Made by a program: the position numbers and the translations under genes
Shown here: piece after piece, positions 1 through 9,518 of the stretch
Position numbering within the stretch: the first letter of the stretch is position 1
Layout: each line of letters opens with the position of its first letter
Assembly: GCA_003241695.1 (NCBI GenBank)
Contig: QFPN01000010.1
Location: forward strand, 103,563 to 167,562
Length of the DNA: 64,000 bases
Reading direction: 5' to 3'
Source: Ancylobacter novellus
Lineage (GTDB): Bacteria; Pseudomonadota; Alphaproteobacteria; Rhizobiales; Methylopilaceae
The notes under the pieces: model-generated
The model's database searches: none
What the model was told of the DNA's origin: nothing
What the model saw: the letters and a program-made list of their open reading frames with translations, nothing else

Positions 1-259
1 GAACCATGGAGACCGTCGCGCGCCATTCGACGGCGAGCGCCGCGAGCGCGAGCGCGAACAGGCCGAGCACCGCGACGCGGTCGAGCGGGTTGCCGTCGAC
101 GCGCTGCGCGGCCGAAGGGTCGCCGAACGGCTGGGTCCCGATGAAGACGTAGGCGAGGAAGCCGATCAGCAGCGCAAGATGCAGCGCGCCGCGCCAGCCG
201 GCGGCCTGCGGGCGGGCGATGGCGAGCGGGCGGGCGTGATAGGCCGGGATTTCAGTCAT
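1..259 (-). CDS. N-terminal part of a membrane protein, possibly O-antigen ligase-like (cut by window edge)
   Basis: The minus strand from an ATG at 257-259 is open to the window edge and gives 86 residues. There are two hydrophobic segments, roughly residues 27-42 (LHLALLIGFLAYVFIG) and 62-77, joined by a polar stretch containing QPFGDPSAAQ. This layout resembles the start of O-antigen ligase or exopolysaccharide polymerase membrane proteins, but only the N-terminus is visible, so the family call is a guess. The coding frame has the strong third-position GC bias of the neighbouring genes. The membrane character is seen directly; the function is inferred. Confidence 0.45.
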   Translation of the reverse strand, partial: MTEIPAYHARPLAIARPQAAGWRGALHLALLIGFLAYVFIGTQPFGDPSAAQRVDGNPLDRVAVLGLFALALAALAVEWRATVSMV

Positions 260-717
260 GAAAACGTCCCGCGCCGCGGCGGCCGGCGCGGCGAATCATG
301 GGGCGACGGTTGCGCTATGGGGTCATCGTACCACGTCTTCGCGCACATCCGGCCGGTGGGCGTCGCGATCTCATTTTTGCGGAGCCACAACGTCTGAAGA
401 GGTAACCCGCCGATTGGAGGCCAGCGCCCAGCGTCGGGAAAGCGACGATCCTGAGACAGGAAACTGCATCTTCAGTTTCGACCGGCGCAGAACGCGGCCC
501 GGCTCCTCGCGTCGCTGACGGAGCGCAGGCAATGACCACGGACGGCTCGGGCGACGTCGCGGTCTCTCCCGCGCCTCCGGCGCCCGCGGCGGCGTCCTGC
601 GGCGGATTCTGCGATCGAACCCGTGGACGCCCGCGACGGGCTCGGGCATCACGGACGGGACGTTCGAGGATCCGCGCCGCGCCGGCCGGTCTTCCTTCCC
701 GCCGAGAGTCCGATCCC
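260..717. other. Intergenic region between divergent genes
   Basis: This 458-base gap separates the divergently read membrane protein and the M32 carboxypeptidase. Open frames cross it on both strands, including an upstream extension of the carboxypeptidase frame from 532. Their translations are low-complexity Arg/Pro/Ala-rich and match no family, so I treat them as GC-driven chance frames. I see no clear promoter, terminator or repeat. Confidence 0.5.
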
Positions 718-2208
<1,491 letters not shown>

Positions 2209-2261
2209 GCCAAGCGCTCGCCGTCACGCCCGCGGAGACGTGAGGGCGCAAGCGGCAGGTC

Positions 2262-3293
2262 TCACCAGACCTTCGTGACCGTGTAGCCCGCGCCCCTGAA
2301 CAGCTCGATCAGACCCTTCCTGCCCGGAAGGTGCAGGGCGCCGACGGCGATCAGCGTCGGGCCGGCGTCGACGAGCGGACGGGAGCGCTCGAACATCAGT
2401 CGGTTGCGGCGGTCGACGATGTCCTCGAGGAAGTCGGCGTAGGCCGAGACGTCGAGAGCCTCGCCCAGGGTCTCGCGCTTCATCGCAAAGTACCAGCCGA
2501 CCCGCCGGGCGCGGTAGAGCGCGAGCGTCGTCGCCTGCAGGTCGTCGCTCGCCGACGCGTTGGCGACGGCGTCGCGCACCATCTTGCGCGCGGTCTCCTC
2601 GGGCGCGGCGGCCGCGGCCTCGAGCTGCTCGGACACGGTCTCGAGCCCGACGACCTTGAGCCCGGCGTCCTTCGCCGCCTGCTCGACCGCGCCGTCCACC
2701 ACCGTCTCGCCGCCGCTGATCTTCTTCAACTCGCAGGCCGAGACCTGCAGCGTGACGCCGAGGAACCAGGGCTTCAGCATGGGGGCGACGGAGGCCGGCA
2801 TGCCGGCCTCAGCGAGCCGCCGCCTCACTTCCTCCGCCTGCGCCTCGTTGAGTCCGTCGAGGCCCTTTCCGGAGACGTCCACGCCGTTGCGGGTCACGAA
2901 GGAGATCATCTCGGCCTGCGCCGCCGGCCCCTTCGCGTCGGCGAGCTCGATCGCGACGGTCTTGACCTCGCCGAGCGCCTCGCGGACCGGCGCGGCCAGC
3001 GCCACCAGATCCTTCTCGGTCGTGTGCATGGTGCCGAACAGGTAGGAAGGCTTTGCGCCGTCCTTGCCCTCGATCCGCCACAGCAGCCCCTCGGCGTTCG
3101 GCACGGTCCGCGCCTCGGCCTCGAAGGCGGCGTAGGCCTCCGGCCGCTCCGCCTTCGCCTTGGCGATCAGGTCCTGCCCCTGGCAGGAGGGAGCCGCGGA
3201 GCCGTCGGCGGGCGGGGCGGCGGGATCGGCGGCGGCCGGCGCGGCTGCGAGCACGAAGGCGAACGCCGCGAGGCGCAAGGCTGGCCCGATCAT
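2262..3293 (-). CDS. TraB/GumN family protein, exported
   Basis: The 343-residue protein has a signal peptide at about residues 1-22 (hydrophobic core LAAFAFVLAAAPAAA). The TraB/GumN domain follows, with the early motif SYLFGTMHTT and, near the C-terminus, the motif LIAVGALHLPG. These GTxH and GxxH motifs are typical of the family, which is related to Tiki-type metallopeptidases. The bacterial members are mostly uncharacterised, and a periplasmic or membrane-associated role is inferred from the signal peptide. A GGAGCGG ribosome site precedes the start. It faces the M32 gene tail to tail. Confidence 0.85.
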   Translation of the reverse strand: MIGPALRLAAFAFVLAAAPAAADPAAPPADGSAAPSCQGQDLIAKAKAERPEAYAAFEAEARTVPNAEGLLWRIEGKDGAKPSYLFGTMHTTEKDLVALAAPVREALGEVKTVAIELADAKGPAAQAEMISFVTRNGVDVSGKGLDGLNEAQAEEVRRRLAEAGMPASVAPMLKPWFLGVTLQVSACELKKISGGETVVDGAVEQAAKDAGLKVVGLETVSEQLEAAAAAPEETARKMVRDAVANASASDDLQATTLALYRARRVGWYFAMKRETLGEALDVSAYADFLEDIVDRRNRLMFERSRPLVDAGPTLIAVGALHLPGRKGLIELFRGAGYTVTKVW

Positions 3294-3416
3294 CGGCCGC
3301 TCCGAAGAGGTTTCGTCGCGCGTCTTCTAACAGCCGCGCCGCGACCAAAGCGTTAAGCCGGGAGCGTTCTCGAGACGCTGTTCCGCGGCGCGCCGGATGG
3401 CGCTAGAACGCATGCC

Positions 3417-4256
3417 ATGTCGCTCTCCCCAGAAGAAGTCGAACGCTACGCCCGGCACATCGTGCTGAGGGAGATCGGCGGTCCCGGCCAGCAGCGCCTC
3501 CGGAAGGCGCGCGTGCTGGTGGTGGGCGCGGGCGGGCTCGGCTCGCCGCTCGCGCTCTACCTTGCGGCGGCGGGCGTCGGGACGATCGGGATCGTCGACG
3601 ACGACGTCGTCTCGCTTTCGAACCTCCAGCGTCAGGTGCTGCACGCGACGGCGTCGGTCGGCGCGAAGAAGACCGCGTCGGCCGCCGAGGCTCTGGCGCG
3701 GGTCAATCCGCATGTCGCGGTCGAGACGCACGACGTCCGGCTCGACGCGGACAACGCCATGGATCTGATTGGCGCCTATGACGTCGTGGCCGACGGTTCC
3801 GACAGCTTCGCCACCCGCTACCTCGTCGCCGACGCCTGCGCGCTCGCGAAGACGCCGCTCGTCACGGCGCAGCTCGGAACCTTCGACGCCTCGCTGACCA
3901 CGATCCGCGCCCATGAGCGCCGCCCGGACGGAACGCCGAACCCGACCTGGCGCTGCCTCTTCCCCGAGCCGCCCCCGCCCGGAACCGTGCCGTCCTGCGC
4001 GGAAGCGGGCGTCCTCGGCGCGCTCGCCGGCATGATGGGCTCGATGATGGCGATCGAGGTCGTGCGCGAGATCGTCGGCTTCGGTCAGGGGCTCGTCGGC
4101 CGGCTTCTCGTGGTGGACGCCCTCGACATGCGCTTCGAAACGCTGACCTACGACTGGGACCCCGAAAACCCCGTCACGGGCGAGACGCCGACCATCCGGG
4201 ACCTGTCCGTCCATGCGAAGCGCCGAGGGGACGCATCGCACGCTCCGGCCGCGTGA
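3417..4256 (+). CDS. moeB: MoeB/ThiF-type adenylyltransferase
   Basis: This E1-like enzyme adenylates the C-terminal glycine of MoaD (molybdopterin synthase small subunit) or a similar sulfur-carrier protein. The 279-residue product starts with the family motif YARHIVLREIGGPGQQ. A Rossmann nucleotide-binding loop GAGGLGSP follows at residues 41-48, then the DSFATRY region, and then WRCLFPEP with GTVPSC, which is the start of the zinc-cysteine and crossover-loop region. There is no rhodanese domain. The second CxxC pair of the E. coli enzyme is not visible near the C-terminus. A Moco role fits the two molybdenum hydroxylases in this window, but a ThiF-like role cannot be excluded. Confidence 0.85.
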   Translation: MSLSPEEVERYARHIVLREIGGPGQQRLRKARVLVVGAGGLGSPLALYLAAAGVGTIGIVDDDVVSLSNLQRQVLHATASVGAKKTASAAEALARVNPHVAVETHDVRLDADNAMDLIGAYDVVADGSDSFATRYLVADACALAKTPLVTAQLGTFDASLTTIRAHERRPDGTPNPTWRCLFPEPPPPGTVPSCAEAGVLGALAGMMGSMMAIEVVREIVGFGQGLVGRLLVVDALDMRFETLTYDWDPENPVTGETPTIRDLSVHAKRRGDASHAPAA

Positions 4257-4284
4257 AGCGCGCCCTGCCTAGGCGCGTCCGGTC

Positions 4285-4638
4285 TCAGCGCGTCCATGTG
4301 AAGGCGGCGGAGCGGCGCATGATCTTCAGCGCGCCGTCCTCGCCGCGGATCGCCACGTAGCAGCTCTCGCGCCCGGCGCTCCCGAGCGTCATGCAGAACC
4401 CTTCGTCGTCGAGACGCCACGTCCCCGCCCCCGCCGAGCCTGCGCGGCCGCCGGTTCGCGTCAGCGTGCCGTCCGGGGCGAAGGAGAAGCTCGACTTGCC
4501 GCCGCGCGGACCGACGGTCGCGATCGTCCGGCCGTCCAGCCACGCGGATTTGAGTTCCTGCGGCCCGACGAGCTCCGCGGCGGAAGCCGCCGCCGTCGAC
4601 AGCGCCGCGAAGAAGAGAACAGCGAACGCCGCACGCAT
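4285..4638 (-). CDS. Small secreted protein of unknown function
   Basis: This is a 117-residue protein with a clear signal peptide (MRAAFAVLFFAALSTAAASA, predicted cleavage near residue 20). A compact beta-rich domain follows, containing GTLTRTGG, GTWRLDDEGFCMTL and CYVAI. The two cysteines in the second half could form a disulfide after export. The ATG at 4638 is preferred over in-frame starts at 4659 and 4701 because AAGGCGG precedes it at good spacing and the signal peptide then begins properly. The fold resembles small proteins that sense or bind at the cell surface, but I do not recognise a named family. It converges on moeB. Confidence 0.75.
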   Translation of the reverse strand: MRAAFAVLFFAALSTAAASAAELVGPQELKSAWLDGRTIATVGPRGGKSSFSFAPDGTLTRTGGRAGSAGAGTWRLDDEGFCMTLGSAGRESCYVAIRGEDGALKIMRRSAAFTWTR

Positions 4639-4808
4639 CGGAACCGCCTTTATGTTCATAATTTGTTCCAAGAACAAAGCATGATCATCAAGGGCCGTCA
4701 ACGGGGCGCGGAACGGATCTGGCGTGCTCTGACGAGCGGGCGGCCTCTGAAAGCTTCGACGTCACAGCCCCGGCGGAGGCGATGCGCCTCCGCGACGGCG
4801 CCCGGGCC

Positions 4809-5804
4809 TCAGAGCATTGCGGGAATGACGCGATCCGGCGGGCGATGGCCGTCCATGAAGGTCTTGATGTTTACGATGACCTTCTCGCCCATGTCGACGC
4901 GGCCCTCAAGCGTCGCCGAGCCGAGATGCGGCAGCAGCACGACCTTGTTCTGGCGCGCGAGCCGCACGAGCTTGGGGTTCACCGCCGGCTCGTTCTCGAA
5001 CACGTCGAGCGCGGCGCCCGCAAGCTCGCCGGCGTCGAGCATGCGCGCCAGCGCTCCCTCGTCGATCACCTCGCCGCGGGCGGTGTTCACCACATAGGCG
5101 TCGCGCTTCAGCAGCTTCAGGCGGCGCGCCGAAAGCAGATGGTAGGTCGCCGGCGTGTGCGGGCAGTTGACCGAGATGATGTCCATGCGGGCGAGCATCT
5201 GGTCGAGGCTCTCCCAGTAAGTCGCCTCGAGCTGGTCCTCGACGGTCGAGGGAAGCCGCTTGCGGTTGTGATAGTGGATCGACAGGCCGAAGGCCTTGGC
5301 GCGGCGGGCGACCGCCTGGCCGATGCGGCCCATGCCGACGATGCCGAGGCGCTTGCCCCAGATGCGGCGGCCGAGCATCCAGGTCGGGCTCCAGCCGTTC
5401 CACTCCTGCTCGTCCGGCACCACCCGAGCGCCCTCGGCGATGCGACGCGGGCCCGCGAGGATGAGGCCCATGGTCATGTCGGCGGTGTCCTCGGTCAACA
5501 CGCCCGGCGTGTTGGTGACCGTGATCCCGCGGTTCATCGCGGTCTGGACGTCGATGTTGTCGACGCCGTTGCCGAAGTTCGCGATCAGCCTGAGGTTCTC
5601 GCCGGCCTTGCCGAGCAGCCCGGCGTCGATCCGGTCCGTCACCGTCGGCACCAGCACGTCGGCGTCGGCCACGGCCTCGGCGAGGCGATCGGCGGTGAAG
5701 GGCTCGTCGTCGTGGTTCAGGCGCGCGTCGAACAGCTCGCGCATGCGCGTCTCGATCACGTCCGGCAGACGGCGCGTCACGACGACAAGCGGGCGCTTCT
5801 TCAT
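4809..5804 (-). CDS. D-2-hydroxyacid dehydrogenase (glyoxylate/hydroxypyruvate reductase-like)
   Basis: This is an NAD(P)-dependent D-isomer specific 2-hydroxyacid dehydrogenase of 331 residues. Visible parts are the substrate-loop motif IANFGNGVDNID, the dinucleotide-binding loop GIVGMGRIGQAVA, the arginine-bearing NTARGEVIDEG, and the catalytic histidine in LLPHLGSA. The translation start MKKRPLVVVTRR at 5804 is chosen; the open frame continues to 5996, but that extension is not family-like. It resembles the GyaR/GhrB group acting on glyoxylate or hydroxypyruvate. It is separate from, and not closely similar to, hprA at 52.2 kb, so it may be an accessory reductase. The substrate is inferred. 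Confidence 0.88.
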   Translation of the reverse strand: MKKRPLVVVTRRLPDVIETRMRELFDARLNHDDEPFTADRLAEAVADADVLVPTVTDRIDAGLLGKAGENLRLIANFGNGVDNIDVQTAMNRGITVTNTPGVLTEDTADMTMGLILAGPRRIAEGARVVPDEQEWNGWSPTWMLGRRIWGKRLGIVGMGRIGQAVARRAKAFGLSIHYHNRKRLPSTVEDQLEATYWESLDQMLARMDIISVNCPHTPATYHLLSARRLKLLKRDAYVVNTARGEVIDEGALARMLDAGELAGAALDVFENEPAVNPKLVRLARQNKVVLLPHLGSATLEGRVDMGEKVIVNIKTFMDGHRPPDRVIPAML

Positions 5805-5986
5805 GGCGGCTTCGCGACCTCGTTTCCGGGAGGACCGGGGGGTTACGGTTAATCGATCGTCAAGGCTGACGTCGGATGCTCGCGCTTCGGGACCGCCGCT
5901 TCGAAAGGCGCGGACCGGAGGAGCCGTCTCTAGCAGACGAGAGGCGGAACGCAAGACGGCGACGACAGATGGAGCGCGGCGACGCG

Positions 5987-6541
5987 ATGAAGACACGCCC
6001 TCAACAGCGCCTGGCGGCCGCAGCGATCGCCCTTGCCTGCGCCGTCGCCTCGACGGTCTCCGCCTCCGCGCAGGCGGCCAAGGAGACGGAAGCCGGCGTG
6101 ATGATCGGCCCGGTCTCCGGCCTGCCGGTGCCGCGCTATGTCAGCCTCAAGGCCGGCAAGGTCTATGTCCGACTGGGGCCGACCAAAGACTATCCGGTCG
6201 CCTACGTCTATCGCCGCGCGGGCGAGCCGGTCGAGATCACCGCCGAATACGACAACTGGCGCCGCATCCGCGATTCGGAGGGCTCCGAGGGCTGGGTGTG
6301 GCACTCGCTGCTGTCCGGCCGGCGAACGGCGCTGATCGCGCCCTGGGCCAAGGAAGAGGCGCTGCCGATCCGGGTGAAGGCGAGCGCGAACGAGCGCACC
6401 GCCGCGCGGCTCGAGCCGAAGGTGCTGGTCGAGGTCCGCCGCTGCGACGGACAGTGGTGCCGGGTCGAGGGCGACGGCTTCGACGGCTTCATCGAGCAGG
6501 GCCGGCTCTGGGGCATCTATCCCGGCGAACGCTTCGACTGA
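5987..6541 (+). CDS. Exported SH3-domain protein
   Basis: The 184-residue protein has a signal peptide at about residues 1-28 (LAAAAIALACAVASTVSASA) and two bacterial SH3-like regions. The first is around residues 45-110, with KVYVRLGPTKDYPVAYVY and GWVWHSLLSG. The second is around 115-180, with VRRCDGQWCRVEG and the closing GFIEQGRLWGIYPGE. Such proteins sit in the periplasm and often bind the cell wall. The pattern is very common in Hyphomicrobiales, but no precise function is known. The ATG at 5987 is preferred to the one at 5969 because GGAGCG lies at good spacing. It is divergent from the hydroxyacid dehydrogenase. Confidence 0.82.
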   Translation: MKTRPQQRLAAAAIALACAVASTVSASAQAAKETEAGVMIGPVSGLPVPRYVSLKAGKVYVRLGPTKDYPVAYVYRRAGEPVEITAEYDNWRRIRDSEGSEGWVWHSLLSGRRTALIAPWAKEEALPIRVKASANERTAARLEPKVLVEVRRCDGQWCRVEGDGFDGFIEQGRLWGIYPGERFD

Positions 6542-6618
6542 AGCTTCCTTTCCGGCGGCGCGAGAACAAGCCGCGCGCTTGCGGTCCTGGCTGACACGCA
6601 AAGAACCGGCTGACGCGC

Positions 6619-6650
6619 AAAGAAAAGCCGCCGTGGCGATCCACGGCGGC
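6619..6650 (-). terminator. Intrinsic terminator of irr
   Basis: A perfect 10-bp stem, GCCGCCGTGG with CCACGGCGGC, closes a 4-base loop (6627-6650). Reading the minus strand, the stem is followed by a T-rich run (6618-6626, TTTTCTTTG). It lies about 33 bases past the irr stop codon. Confidence 0.85.
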
Positions 6651-6682
6651 CCTTGTGCTCAGGGACGTTCCGAAGCGCCGAA

Positions 6683-7171
6683 TCAGGCGTCGCGCTTGCG
6701 GCGCAGGCGCACCACCACGTCGACGCGCGCGATCTCCATGCCCTCGGGAATCTCGGGCATCGAAGCGACGGCGACTTCCGCGCCCGGAATGTCGAGCAGG
6801 CGGTTGTCGTCCTCGACGAGGAAGTGGTGATGCTCGGTGACGTTGGTGTCGAACCAGGTCTTCGAGCCGTCGATCGCGAGCTCGCGCAGCAGCCCGACCT
6901 CGGTGAACTGGTGCAGCGTGTTGTAGACGGTGGCGAGGGACACCGGCACGCGGGCGCGCATCGCCTCCTCGTGCAGGATTTCCGCCGTCACGTGGCGGTC
7001 GCCCTTGGCATAGAGCAGCCGCCCGAGCGCGATGCGCTGGCGGGTCGGCCGGAGACCGCTGTCACGGAGCATCGCGCCGACGTCGCGCGCGACGCAGAGC
7101 GAAGGGCGAAGACCGCAGTCGAGCGGCCTTTCAGCCCCGGCGGGCGCGGCGGCGGTGGTCAGTTCGGCCAT
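6683..7171 (-). CDS. irr: Fur-family iron response regulator Irr
   Basis: Irr is the haem-responsive Fur-family repressor/activator that balances haem synthesis and iron storage in Rhizobiales and relatives. The product is 162 residues. The winged-helix part contains GLRPTRQRIALG and SLATVYNTLHQF (residues ~39-90). The histidine cluster HHH lies at residues 114-116 (TEHHHFLVED), matching the HxH haem/metal site of the family. Irr next to fabA-fabB-fabI is a conserved arrangement in this order, which supports Irr over Fur or PerR. I see no Cys-Pro haem regulatory motif in the N-terminus, which suggests the stable type of Irr rather than the rapidly degraded Bradyrhizobium type (inference). Confidence 0.93.
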   Translation of the reverse strand: MAELTTAAAPAGAERPLDCGLRPSLCVARDVGAMLRDSGLRPTRQRIALGRLLYAKGDRHVTAEILHEEAMRARVPVSLATVYNTLHQFTEVGLLRELAIDGSKTWFDTNVTEHHHFLVEDDNRLLDIPGAEVAVASMPEIPEGMEIARVDVVVRLRRKRDA

Positions 7172-7516
7172 CGTCGGAATCTCTTCGTCTTTCTGGAACC
7201 GTTACAAAAAATCGCCCAATTAACTCAGGCGCTTGACGCATTTGGCGGGACGCCCTCCGAAAGCCCCCTCCTGTCTCCCGGACAATACATTTTTGCGCCG
7301 CCGCGGGCAACTGCGAGGCGGTCGCAAATAGGAGCGGGCTGCAGAGCCGGGGTCCCGCATCCATCCCTTGCGTCCTACGCCCTCGGCGAAACGCAGCCGC
7401 CCGCTTTCCGGCCGCGGACCTTGTATGCTAGGGAGGCCGCGGCGCGGCGCCCCCCCGCCTTGGGCATGCGCGCCCGGACGCCGGGTCCTCATGCGACGGA
7501 AAGATGAAAGGCAGAA
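7172..7516. promoter_or_regulatory. Divergent control region between irr and fabA
   Basis: This 345-base gap must hold promoters for irr (minus) and fabA (plus). It is AT-richer next to irr (around 7200-7225). I looked for an Irr iron-control element (TTTAGAA dyad) and found no convincing copy. A TATGCT hexamer near 7421 could be a fabA -10, but no good -35 partner is visible. Confidence 0.4.
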
Positions 7517-8038
7517 ATGACGGATCGCCGCTCCAGCTTCGAGTACGAGGACCTTCTCGCCTGCGGGCGGGGCGAGCTGTTCGGCGAGGGCAACGCCCAG
7601 CTCCCGCTGCCGCCCATGCTGATGTTCGACCGCATCTCGGAAATCTCGGAGACCGGCGGCCCGAACGGCAAGGGCTTCATCCGCGCCGAGCTCGACGTGA
7701 AGCCTGACCTCTGGTTCTTCGATTGCCACTTCAAGGGAGATCCGGTGATGCCGGGCTGCCTCGGCCTCGACGCGCTGTGGCAGATGACCGGCTTCTTCCT
7801 CGGCTGGCTCGGGGCGGAGGGCCGCGGCCGCGCGCTCGGCACCGGCGAGATCAAGTTCACCGGCCAGGTGCTGCCCACGGTCAAGAAGGTGGTGTACGGC
7901 GTCGACTTCAAGCGCGTTCTGCGCGGACGTCTCGTGCTCGGCATCGCGGACGGCTGGCTCGAGGCCGACGGCGAGACCATCTACAAGGCCAGCGACCTGA
8001 AGGTCGGGCTGTTCAAGGCCGGCTCCGCTCCGGCCTAA
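7517..8038 (+). CDS. fabA: 3-hydroxydecanoyl-ACP dehydratase/isomerase FabA
   Basis: FabA dehydrates 3-hydroxyacyl-ACP and isomerises trans-2- to cis-3-decenoyl-ACP, opening the anaerobic route to unsaturated fatty acids. The 173-residue length is typical. The catalytic histidine is His71 (in CHFKGDPVMPG), and the catalytic Asp85 lies in CLGLDALWQM. AAAGGCAGAA precedes the ATG. It is first in fabA-fabB-fabI, with 66 bases to fabB. Pairing with fabB is expected, since FabB extends the cis-3 product. Identification is secure from the two active-site blocks and context. Confidence 0.97.
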   Translation: MTDRRSSFEYEDLLACGRGELFGEGNAQLPLPPMLMFDRISEISETGGPNGKGFIRAELDVKPDLWFFDCHFKGDPVMPGCLGLDALWQMTGFFLGWLGAEGRGRALGTGEIKFTGQVLPTVKKVVYGVDFKRVLRGRLVLGIADGWLEADGETIYKASDLKVGLFKAGSAPA

Positions 8039-8104
8039 TTCTCGGATGAAGAACCGGCGGCCCGTGCGCGTCCAAGACGCCGGCGGCCGGAGGGAGGCTT
8101 TCCA

Positions 8105-9319
8105 GTGAAGCGCGTCGTCGTCACCGGCATGGGAATCGTGTCGTCGATCGGGAACTCGACGCAGGAGGTCATGGCCTCGCTGCGGGAGGCGAAGTCCGGC
8201 ATTTCGTTCGCCCAGCAGTTCGCCGACCACGGCTTCAGGTGCCAGGTCCAGGGCCAGCCGACGCTCGACGCCGCGGAAGTCGTCGACCGTCGCGCCATGC
8301 GCTTCCACGGCGGCGGCTCCGGCTGGAACCATGTCGCGATGGATCAGGCGATCCGCGATTCGGGCCTCGAAGAGAACGAAATCTCCAACGAGCGCACCGG
8401 CATCATCATGGGCTCGGGCGGTCCGTCCACCAAGGTCGTGGTCGAAGCCGCCGACATCACCCGCGAGAAGGGCGGCCCGAAGCGCATCGGCCCGTTCGCG
8501 GTGCCGAAGGCGATGTCCTCGACCGCGTCCGCCACCCTCGCCACCTGGTTCAAGATCAAGGGCGTGAACTACTCGATCTCGTCGGCCTGCGCGACCTCGA
8601 GCCACTGCGTCGGCAACGCCGCCGAAATGATCCAGTGGGGCAAGCAGGACGTGATGTTCGCCGGCGGCTGCGAGGAGCTCGACTGGACGCTGTCGAACCT
8701 GTTCGACGCCATGGGGGCGATGTCGACCAAGTACAACGACCGCCCGGCGGTCGCCTCTCGCGCCTATGACAAGAACCGCGACGGCTTCGTGATCGCGGGC
8801 GGCGCGGGCGTGCTGGTGCTCGAAGAACTCGAGCACGCCAAGGCGCGCGGCGCGAAGATCTACGCCGAGCTCACCGGCTACGGCGCGACCTCGGACGGCT
8901 ACGACATGGTCGCGCCCTCGGGCGAAGGCGCGGTGCGCTGCATGCGCATGGCGATGAAGACCGCACGCAACCCGATCGACTACGTCAACCCGCACGCGAC
9001 CTCGACGCCGGTCGGCGACCTCAAGGAGGTCGAGGCGCTGCGCGAGGTGTTCGGCGACAAATGTCCGCCGATCTCCGGCACCAAGTCGCTCACCGGCCAT
9101 TCGCTCGGCGCGGCCGGCGTGCAGGAGGCGATCTATTCGCTCCTGATGATGCAGAACGGCTTCATGGCCGAAAGCGCCAACATCGAGGAGATCGACCCGG
9201 CCTTCGCCGACATGCCGATCCTGCGCGAGCGCAAGGACGACGTGACGCTGAACGCGGTGATGTCGAACTCCTTCGGCTTCGGCGGCACCAACGCCACGCT
9301 GGTGTTCGAGCGGGTGTGA
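8105..9319 (+). CDS. fabB: Beta-ketoacyl-ACP synthase I FabB
   Basis: FabB condenses malonyl-ACP with acyl-ACP and is needed to elongate the unsaturated intermediate made by FabA. The 404-residue protein shows the Cys-His-His triad: Cys162 in SISSACATSS, His297 in VNPHATSTPVGD and His332 in LTGHSLGAAG. The structural lysine 327 is in GTKSLTG. The start is GTG, with GGAGGGAGG eight bases or so upstream, giving MKRVVVTGMG. It is the middle gene of fabA-fabB-fabI; a 199-base gap with an inverted repeat pair follows before fabI. Confidence 0.96.
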   Translation: MKRVVVTGMGIVSSIGNSTQEVMASLREAKSGISFAQQFADHGFRCQVQGQPTLDAAEVVDRRAMRFHGGGSGWNHVAMDQAIRDSGLEENEISNERTGIIMGSGGPSTKVVVEAADITREKGGPKRIGPFAVPKAMSSTASATLATWFKIKGVNYSISSACATSSHCVGNAAEMIQWGKQDVMFAGGCEELDWTLSNLFDAMGAMSTKYNDRPAVASRAYDKNRDGFVIAGGAGVLVLEELEHAKARGAKIYAELTGYGATSDGYDMVAPSGEGAVRCMRMAMKTARNPIDYVNPHATSTPVGDLKEVEALREVFGDKCPPISGTKSLTGHSLGAAGVQEAIYSLLMMQNGFMAESANIEEIDPAFADMPILRERKDDVTLNAVMSNSFGFGGTNATLVFERV

Positions 9320-9355
9320 CCGACTGACGTTTAGACCGCGGATCATAATGCGCCG

Positions 9356-9460
9356 CGTCATCCTCCGGCTTGTCCGGAGGATCCATCCCTCCGCGGCTCG
9401 AATGCTCCTCGTCGCGCGCTACGCCGACGATGGATCCCCCGGACAAGCCGGGGGATGACG
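9356..9460. repeat. REP-like inverted repeat pair (CCGGCTTGTCCGG family)
   Basis: Two palindromic units lie in opposite orientation: 9356-9388 (core CCTCCGGCTTGTCCGGAGG) and 9429-9460 (core CCCCCGGACAAGCCGGGGG). Each ends in a GATCCAT or ATGGATC flank and an outer CGTCATC or GATGACG. The same family recurs at 10.5, 45.2 and 63.9 kb. The pair sits between fabB and fabI. Confidence 0.85.
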
Positions 9461-9518
9461 ACTGAGGGTGGGGTCAGCGACGGCGCCGACCCGGCTCCGG
9501 ATAAATAGGAGTGACCCC

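Noticed and set aside
532..717. N-terminal extension of the M32 carboxypeptidase
   Set aside because: Arg/Pro-rich sequence unlike the family; the ATG at 718 gives the normal length.
7172..7516. Irr iron-control element between irr and fabA
   Set aside because: No TTTAGAA-type dyad could be found; only weak partial matches.
7220..9361. 713-residue open frame on the minus strand opposite fabA-fabB
   Set aside because: It is antisense to two certain genes, and its translation is rich in Arg, His, Val and Ala with no family. This is the usual GC-driven shadow.
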